Source of the DNA: Actinobacteria bacterium UBA6100 | GTDB lineage: Bacteria > Actinomycetota > Coriobacteriia > Anaerosomatales > Anaerosomataceae | Direction of reading: 5' to 3' | Assembly (NCBI GenBank): GCA_002423585.1 | Contig: DIWS01000004.1 | Location: 186,001-250,000 of the forward strand | DNA: 64,000 nucleotides | Shown here: piece after piece, positions 59,194 through 64,000 of the stretch | Layout: every line of letters starts with the position of its first letter | Numbering within the stretch: position 1 is the stretch's first letter | Program-made: the position numbers and the translations under genes | Notes under the pieces: generated by a model | What the model was told of the DNA's origin: nothing | What the model saw: the letters and a program-made list of their open reading frames with translations, nothing else | Databases searched by the model: none

Positions 59194-60210
59194 CTACTGC
59201 ATCTTCTTCAGGTACGGGTACGGATTGACGGCGGCGCCACCATTCGGGTGGATCTCGAAGTGCAGGTGCGGAGCGCTCGCCGACGCGTTGCCGGTACTCC
59301 CCACGTACCCGATGACCTGACCTGCCGAAACGCGGCCGGACGTGACCTTGTAGTCGCTCAGATGTGCGTAATAGAACGCCCATCCGTTGTCCGCAGTCAG
59401 CCATATCGTCTTGCCGCCGAGGCTGCTCTGCGACGTCCTCACGGTACCGGAGAGCGTGGCCACCACAGGAACGCCCTCACGCGCCATGATGTCGGTACCC
59501 TTGTGCGTCCGACCTCCCGAGCGTGCCGCACCCCAGGTGTCGGTGTAGGTACACGGACCGGCGACCGGGAATACCATACCGTTCGGGCCCGGTACTGCCG
59601 AGGACGCCTTCTGCTTCGCCTTCTCAGCGGCCAACGCAGCCGCAAGCGCCTTCTGCAGCTTGTCGTACTGGGCCTGCTGCGACTTCAACTCGGCATCGAT
59701 CCGATCGGCCTCGGCTTTGAGGGCTGCCGTGTCCTGCGCCTGGGTGCTGTGAAGCGCCTCGAGTTCGGCATGTCGCGCCGCGAGCGTGACCTGAAGTTCC
59801 TCGACCTCGGCGATGATGTCCGCGTCCTGCTGGCCGATCCGCTGCACGTACTCCAGCCGCTGCAGCATCTCGTCGAAGTCATTGCTTGAGAGAAGGATCG
59901 CCATATAGTCGGCGCCGCCGGCGCGATAGATCTCGCTTGCGCGCTGGTTCAGGCGGGCGCTGACGGCTGAGAGTCGCCCCTCGGCCTCGGAGACCTCGGC
60001 ATCCACTCGGGCGATCTCGACGCGCGTGGCGTCGAGCTTCCAGTACGCGTCAGAGTAGGCCTCTCCCGCCTTCGAGGACGCTGACTGCAGTTCCTTGATC
60101 TGGGCCTGGAGCTTCTGGACCTCTGTCTGTGCCGCGCCCGCAGAGGGCGCGATCGCGAGTACCAGCACCAACGACAGGACCAGGAGCGTGTATATACGGT
60201 GTGAACGCAC
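59194..60210 (-). CDS. Secreted M23 peptidase with coiled coil (EnvC/NlpD-like)
   Basis: About 338 residues: signal peptide (RIYTLLVLSLVLVLAIAPSAGA), a long coiled coil (about 28-200), and a C-terminal LytM/M23 domain with the zinc motif THKGTDIMA and HLHFEIHP, so it is probably active on peptidoglycan cross-links or is an amidase activator. The GTG at 60210 is chosen because GGAG is well placed and the signal peptide is compact; ATG 60231 is the alternative. It lies 56 bases after the PASTA gene. A weak GCGACA-18-TAGACT promoter lies in the gap. Confidence 0.9.
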   Translation of the reverse strand: MRSHRIYTLLVLSLVLVLAIAPSAGAAQTEVQKLQAQIKELQSASSKAGEAYSDAYWKLDATRVEIARVDAEVSEAEGRLSAVSARLNQRASEIYRAGGADYMAILLSSNDFDEMLQRLEYVQRIGQQDADIIAEVEELQVTLAARHAELEALHSTQAQDTAALKAEADRIDAELKSQQAQYDKLQKALAAALAAEKAKQKASSAVPGPNGMVFPVAGPCTYTDTWGAARSGGRTHKGTDIMAREGVPVVATLSGTVRTSQSSLGGKTIWLTADNGWAFYYAHLSDYKVTSGRVSAGQVIGYVGSTGNASASAPHLHFEIHPNGGAAVNPYPYLKKMQ

Positions 60211-60266
60211 AACGACTCCGTTCGATCTCATACGGAAAACACCCGACAGTCTACACGAACGGCGAT

Positions 60267-61337
60267 TCACCTGTCGCTCACCGCCGGGCCCAAACCCCGG
60301 TAGATCGCCCGTGCGACCTGATCCGCCCAACTCGGGTCACGGAACAATGCGCGGTCCGCCTCCACGGAGGAGTCACCGATCTCAACACGTACGCCAACTC
60401 CCGGAAAGGCGCGCAGGACCGCATCTTCGGAGGGCGCGGGTTCGCGGACCACGAGTGTCGGAAGCGATGCGGCGCGTGTGATCGCCTGGGCGTACGCATG
60501 TGAACTCGCCTGCCGACCATCACCGACATCTGCCGCGCCATACACGACACGCAGGCCCCCTTCCCCGGCGGTACCCACGTCGAGACCGACCAGGATGTCG
60601 GCGGTCGACGCGGCGGCTATCGCGACGCGGTCGGGAGCCGCACTCGCACCCAGCGGACGCGTCGAAACCACCTCGGCACCCGCAGCCTCGAAGAGCGACT
60701 GGAGGCGACGCGCGACCTCCATGGCCGGATCGATGTCGGCCCCTTCGGCGGCCGGCAACGGATCGAGCAGCACGGTGATCCCGGTCAGATCATAGGGCAG
60801 CAGAACATCGGCATCCTTCGAACCACCCGGCACCGAGAGCCGGATCTCATCGCCCGGACTCACCGGCGCTCCGGACGCCGGGTACATCTCCAAGACGACC
60901 GGCACGGTCGTCTCCGACGACACCGCCTCCACGACCACCGTGAGGCCGAGAGCGGTGAGCGCATCGCGCGCGCCCTCGAGTGAGGTCCCGACGAGATCGG
61001 GGACTTTGAATGTCTGCGGACCCACCGAGAGAACCACCCGCACGGAGGAACCGGGATCGAGGAGTGTTCCCGGTTCGGGGCGCTGCGTGATCACCTGGCC
61101 TGAGGGGACGGTGGCCGACACCCGACTGCTCTCAAGCTCGTACACGAACCCCTCGGCCTCGATGGTCTCCCGCGCCACCTCGGCAGGCAGTCCGGTCACG
61201 CCGGGTACCGCCACCAGCCGCGAACGCGCGACCATCATCGAGGCGGCTACGGCGGACGCGATGAGCGCTATGATGATGATCGACGCGATGATCGCCGCCC
61301 TTGGCACGAGGCGGCGCCTGTGTGTTGTGTGGGTCAT
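60267..61337 (-). CDS. Membrane PASTA protein with degenerate Amidase_3-like domain
   Basis: 356 residues. Short Arg-rich cytosolic start, one membrane helix (13-37), two PASTA domains (about 43-107 and 110-170), then a domain (186-348) that follows the N-acetylmuramoyl-L-alanine amidase fold: LFEAAGAEVVSTRP, the RVAIAAASTADILV stretch and an end like ...LFRDPSWADQVARAIYRGL. The zinc ligands are lost: the usual GH motif reads DPLP (194-196 region) and SIHxN reads GLDVG (251-255). A Glu (E319) is kept. It is therefore probably a peptidoglycan-binding pseudo-enzyme. ATG 61337; the upstream frame crosses the -10. Confidence 0.8.
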   Translation of the reverse strand: MTHTTHRRRLVPRAAIIASIIIIALIASAVAASMMVARSRLVAVPGVTGLPAEVARETIEAEGFVYELESSRVSATVPSGQVITQRPEPGTLLDPGSSVRVVLSVGPQTFKVPDLVGTSLEGARDALTALGLTVVVEAVSSETTVPVVLEMYPASGAPVSPGDEIRLSVPGGSKDADVLLPYDLTGITVLLDPLPAAEGADIDPAMEVARRLQSLFEAAGAEVVSTRPLGASAAPDRVAIAAASTADILVGLDVGTAGEGGLRVVYGAADVGDGRQASSHAYAQAITRAASLPTLVVREPAPSEDAVLRAFPGVGVRVEIGDSSVEADRALFRDPSWADQVARAIYRGLGPAVSDR

Positions 61338-61344
61338 GCCCGGG

Positions 61345-61350
61345 AGTATA
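61345..61350 (-). promoter_or_regulatory. -10 element of a probably leaderless transcript
   Basis: TATACT (with TTGC before it) ends 7 bases before the ATG at 61337. Transcription would therefore begin at or next to the start codon, and no Shine-Dalgarno is visible. Confidence 0.6.
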
Positions 61351-61368
61351 GCAAGCACGGTGCCTGCC

Positions 61369-61397
61369 TTGCCTGCACGCGCATCCGCGAGTATCCT
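61369..61397 (+). promoter_or_regulatory. Promoter of the FmdB-like gene
   Basis: Plus strand: -35 TTGCCT (61369-61374), 17-base spacer, -10 TATCCT (61392-61397), about 30 bases before the start codon. Lies back to back with the PASTA gene promoter. Confidence 0.6.
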
Positions 61398-61429
61398 GCA
61401 CTCTCACCGCCACACCAGATGGAGCGCTC

Positions 61430-61702
61430 ATGCCTGCGTACGACTATCGATGCCTCTCGTGCAACGCCGTCTTCGAGCTCACGCGATCGATCTCCGACGC
61501 CAGCGACGTGCGCTGTCCCGACTGTGGCGGGGACACGAAGCGAGTCTTCACACCTGTGGGTGTCGTCTTCAAGGGCTCGGGCTTCCACAACACCGACTAC
61601 CGGCCCCGCCCGAAGAACGAGGAGTCCTCGCCGACCGGCAAGGACTCCTGTGCTGATCAGGGACCGAGCGCCGCATGCGCGACGTGTCCCGCGAGCGAGT
61701 AG
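61430..61702 (+). CDS. FmdB family zinc ribbon protein
   Basis: 90 residues. PAYDYRCLSCNAVFELTRSI then DVRCPDCGG gives the two CxxC pairs of the FmdB ribbon, followed by FTPVGVVFKGSGFHNTDYR, typical of the family. A C-terminal tail has four further Cys residues (SCADQ, ACATCP). Proposed as a regulatory or nucleic-acid-binding ribbon; the function is not known. ATG 61430 has GGAG upstream. Convergent with glpX, with only 8 bases between stops. Confidence 0.88.
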   Translation: MPAYDYRCLSCNAVFELTRSISDASDVRCPDCGGDTKRVFTPVGVVFKGSGFHNTDYRPRPKNEESSPTGKDSCADQGPSAACATCPASE

Positions 61703-61710
61703 GATCGCCG

Positions 61711-62676
61711 CTACTCCATCCGCACCCAGAACTTCTCCGCACCGGCACGCTTCACGGTCTCGACAAAGCGCACCGTGCCCGTCTTGTTCTCCATGGTGAT
61801 CGAGTGCGTGCGTGAACCGTGGCCGAAGTACTTCACACCACGGAGCAGCTCACCGTCGGTGACGCCGGTTGCGATGAACGCGGCCTCGTCGGTGTTCACA
61901 AGCGTGTCCATCTCGAGGATCCCATCGATGTGCGGCGTGCCCATCTCCACCGCACGGGCCTTCTCTTCTTCGCTGCGCCACGCGAAACGTCCCATGAAGC
62001 ACCCGCCGATGCACTTCATCGCCGCACACGCCAGCACACCTTCAGGCGCCGCGCCGATACCGAGATAGAGGTGGATGCCAGTCCCCTCGATGGCGGTGGC
62101 GACAGCGCCGAAGACGTCGCCATCTGAGATGAGGCGGATTCTCGCCCCCGCTGCACGGACCTCGGCGATGAGGTCCTTGTGGCGCTCACGCTCGAGGATG
62201 CACACGACGAGGTCCTCGACGGGCCGCTTGAGCGCCTTGGCCACGTTGCGGATGTTCTCAGTAGGGCTCAGATCGATGTGGACCGCATCGGCAGCCGTAG
62301 GCCCGACCGCGATCTTGTTCATGTACGTGTCCGGGGCGTGCAGCAGCGTGCCCTTCGGTCCGAATGCCAGCACGGCCAGCGAGTTCGACTGCCCGTAAGC
62401 GGTGAGATTCGTACCCTCGAGCGGGTCGACGGCGATATCGATCGCCTCGCCGCCATGCCCGACCTTCTCACCGATGTACAGCATCGGCGCCTCGTCGCGC
62501 TCCCCTTCGCCGATGACGATCGTGCCGTCGATCTCGACGCTGTTGAATGCTGTCCGCATGGCCTCCACAGCGGCATCATCGGCGGCGTGCTTGTCGCCCT
62601 TGCCCATCCACCGTCCGGCTGCCAGAGCGGCGGCCTCGGTGACTTCGAGCATCTCGACGATTCGGGTGCTACGCAT
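61711..62676 (-). CDS. glpX: Fructose-1,6-bisphosphatase class II
   Basis: Gluconeogenic phosphatase. 321 residues. Metal-binding motifs GEGERDEAPMLYIGE and AVDPLEGTN are clear, as are the LISDGDVFGAVATAIEG and GIGAAPEGVLACAAMKCIGG segments. ATG 62676 follows GGGAGG. It lies 35 bases after rsmB. Confidence 0.95.
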   Translation of the reverse strand: MRSTRIVEMLEVTEAAALAAGRWMGKGDKHAADDAAVEAMRTAFNSVEIDGTIVIGEGERDEAPMLYIGEKVGHGGEAIDIAVDPLEGTNLTAYGQSNSLAVLAFGPKGTLLHAPDTYMNKIAVGPTAADAVHIDLSPTENIRNVAKALKRPVEDLVVCILERERHKDLIAEVRAAGARIRLISDGDVFGAVATAIEGTGIHLYLGIGAAPEGVLACAAMKCIGGCFMGRFAWRSEEEKARAVEMGTPHIDGILEMDTLVNTDEAAFIATGVTDGELLRGVKYFGHGSRTHSITMENKTGTVRFVETVKRAGAEKFWVRME

Positions 62677-62711
62677 CCCATCCTCCCTCGGATCGTTGGT
62701 CTGCCGATCGA

Positions 62712-64000
62712 CTATTCACTCCGGCGCAACAGGGCCACGAAGTGCCCATCGGGGCCGCCTGCGCGAGGCCACGACTGAAGGCAACCGCGCCCGTCACGGA
62801 ATGTGCTCCATTCGGCCGGGATGACCTCGTTCAAGGGCTCCAGCGCGAAATCGCGCCCCACATCGGAGGCGAGGAACTCGTCGACCACACCGCCGTTCTC
62901 CTCCATCGCGATGCTACAGGTAGAGTACACCACCGAACCTCCCGGGCGGGTGACACGTGCGGCGGCCCTGACGAGCTCGAGTTGCAGCGCCCGCATCCGC
63001 GGCGGCACCTCGGGCGATATCCGCCACCGCTTCTCGGGGTATCTGCGAAGCGTTCCGAGACCGCTGCAGGGTGCATCGACCAACACCGCATCGAACGCAT
63101 CCGCCCCGAAGTGCGCGACCAACTCGGTCGCGTCCGCGGTCACCACAGTCACCCCGGGTACCTGCGACTCGTCAAGACGACGCCTGAGCGCCGTGGTCTT
63201 GCCTTCGTGGACATCGAGTGCCGTGATCTCCGCCGGCTGACCGCTCCTGACGGCGATCCCCTGCAGGCACACCGTCTTGTTGCCTCTGCCGGCCCCGACA
63301 TCGAGGATCCGCATCCCAGGACCCGGTGCGATGGCCCGGGGGGCGAGTTGTGCGGCAGCGTCCATCGCGAACCACCCCCCTGACGGAGTGACCCCACCGT
63401 ACGCAGCTCTCGGCGTTCCCAGCTGGTAACAGTCGGGATCGGGTGGAGAGGAGGCCGGCGTCGCAGGCTGCAACTCGCCGAGCGTCACCTCGCGATCGCG
63501 CGCGAAGGGGTCGATGCGGATGAACGCAGGCGCAGGCTCGAGACCGCACGCGAACATCTCCCGCGCGGCTTGCTCCCCGAGGGACTCCACCGCCACGTCG
63601 AGGATCCATCGGGGATGGCCGGCAAGGCGTGCGAGTGCATCGAGGTCGCTCTCAGGGTCGCCCCACGGGAAGTCGGGGGCTCGCTCACTCACTCTGCGGA
63701 CCACGGCGTTCACCAGGCCTGCCGCCTGCGGTCTCACGTGTCGTGCCGCGTCTACCGCCTGATCGACCACCGCGTATGCGGGAGCGCGCCCGAAGAGGAG
63801 CTCGAACGCCGCCAGCCGCAGCACGTCTCTGATGCGTGGTTCGACGTCACCCCGGAGATGCGCCTCGATCGCCTCGTCGAGAACACCCTGCGCGCCGATC
63901 GTCCCGTACGTGAGCCGCGTGGCCAGCGCGGCATCATCGGCCGACAACGCCGCACGGGCCAACTCGCCCGACAGCACCGGACCCGAGAACGCACCGTCGC
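62712..64000 (-). CDS. rsmB: 16S rRNA (cytosine-967-C5)-methyltransferase RsmB/Sun (5' end outside window)
   Basis: Methylates C967 of 16S rRNA. The frame is open to the window edge; residues DGAFSGPVLSGELARAAL precede the internal GTG at 63977 and are typical RsmB sequence, so the true start lies beyond 64000. Visible parts are the NusB-like N-terminal RNA-binding domain and the SAM-binding domain (DVGAGRGNKT, DAPCSGLGTLRRYPEKRWR and TCSIAMEENGGVVD with the catalytic Cys residues). Confidence 0.94.
   Translation of the reverse strand, partial: DGAFSGPVLSGELARAALSADDAALATRLTYGTIGAQGVLDEAIEAHLRGDVEPRIRDVLRLAAFELLFGRAPAYAVVDQAVDAARHVRPQAAGLVNAVVRRVSERAPDFPWGDPESDLDALARLAGHPRWILDVAVESLGEQAAREMFACGLEPAPAFIRIDPFARDREVTLGELQPATPASSPPDPDCYQLGTPRAAYGGVTPSGGWFAMDAAAQLAPRAIAPGPGMRILDVGAGRGNKTVCLQGIAVRSGQPAEITALDVHEGKTTALRRRLDESQVPGVTVVTADATELVAHFGADAFDAVLVDAPCSGLGTLRRYPEKRWRISPEVPPRMRALQLELVRAAARVTRPGGSVVYSTCSIAMEENGGVVDEFLASDVGRDFALEPLNEVIPAEWSTFRDGRGCLQSWPRAGGPDGHFVALLRRSE

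Overview
The window is a GC-rich bacterial chromosome segment made almost entirely of housekeeping genes. 56 of the 58 genes called run on the minus strand (read from 64000 towards 1); only rpmB and a small FmdB-type gene are on the plus strand. Gene content points to an actinobacterium of a deep, probably anaerobic lineage (Coriobacteriia-like). The evidence is a WhiG/FliA-type sigma factor, GTG/TTG starts, Ala/Glu-rich tails on S2, S16 and IF2, FabK instead of FabI, TrmFO, FakA/DegV, an ADP-forming acyl-CoA synthetase and GlpX. The phylum call is an inference from gene content. No tRNA, rRNA, CRISPR, IS element or phage gene was seen.

Layout in transcription order (high to low coordinates). 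64000-59000: rsmB (5' end outside), glpX, a divergent FmdB-like gene, a PASTA protein with a degenerate amidase domain, an M23 peptidase, then a TPP riboswitch with thiT and thiN. 57700-48500: an HD-GYP protein convergent with rpmB; asp23, fakA, degV, recG, rsmD, coaD, a coiled-coil gene, the DUF177 gene and rpmF. 48100-36900: a fused ADP-forming acyl-CoA synthetase, a DRTGG/BioD-like protein, plsX, then fabH-fabK-fabD-fabG-acpP-FabK-like-fabF and rnc. 36800-26000: smc, ftsY, lepB, ffh, rpsP, khpA, rimM, trmD, lepB, rplS, rnhB, yraN, comM. 24500-17000: dprA, trmFO, xerC, a sigma factor, a receiver/zinc-ribbon protein, rpsB, tsf, pyrH, frr. 16500-1: uppS, cdsA, dxr, rseP, ispG, a small Rossmann protein, proS, then rimP-nusA-ylxR-infB-rbfA-nrnA-truB-ribF, rpsO and pnp (3' end outside).

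Many neighbours overlap by 1 or 4 bases (TGATG, ATGA, GTGA), so the window is a set of tightly coupled operons. Several promoters can be read directly. They lie before rimP, rplS, rpsP, trmFO, fabH, rpmB and the FmdB gene, and many share a TG-C-TAxxxT extended -10. Functionally the region joins translation (S2, S15, S16, L19, L28, L32, EF-Ts, IF2, RRF, NusA, RimP/RimM/RbfA, tRNA modification), SRP targeting, isoprenoid and phospholipid synthesis, type II fatty acid synthesis, and exogenous fatty acid uptake (FakA/DegV with PlsX).

No wholly new system is obvious. The points most worth a second look are the PASTA pseudo-amidase, an HTH-like insertion in RseP, a Cys-cluster FabK-like enzyme inside the fab operon, the rimP leader attenuator, the palindrome over the fabH promoter, and Cys tails on NusA and EF-Ts.
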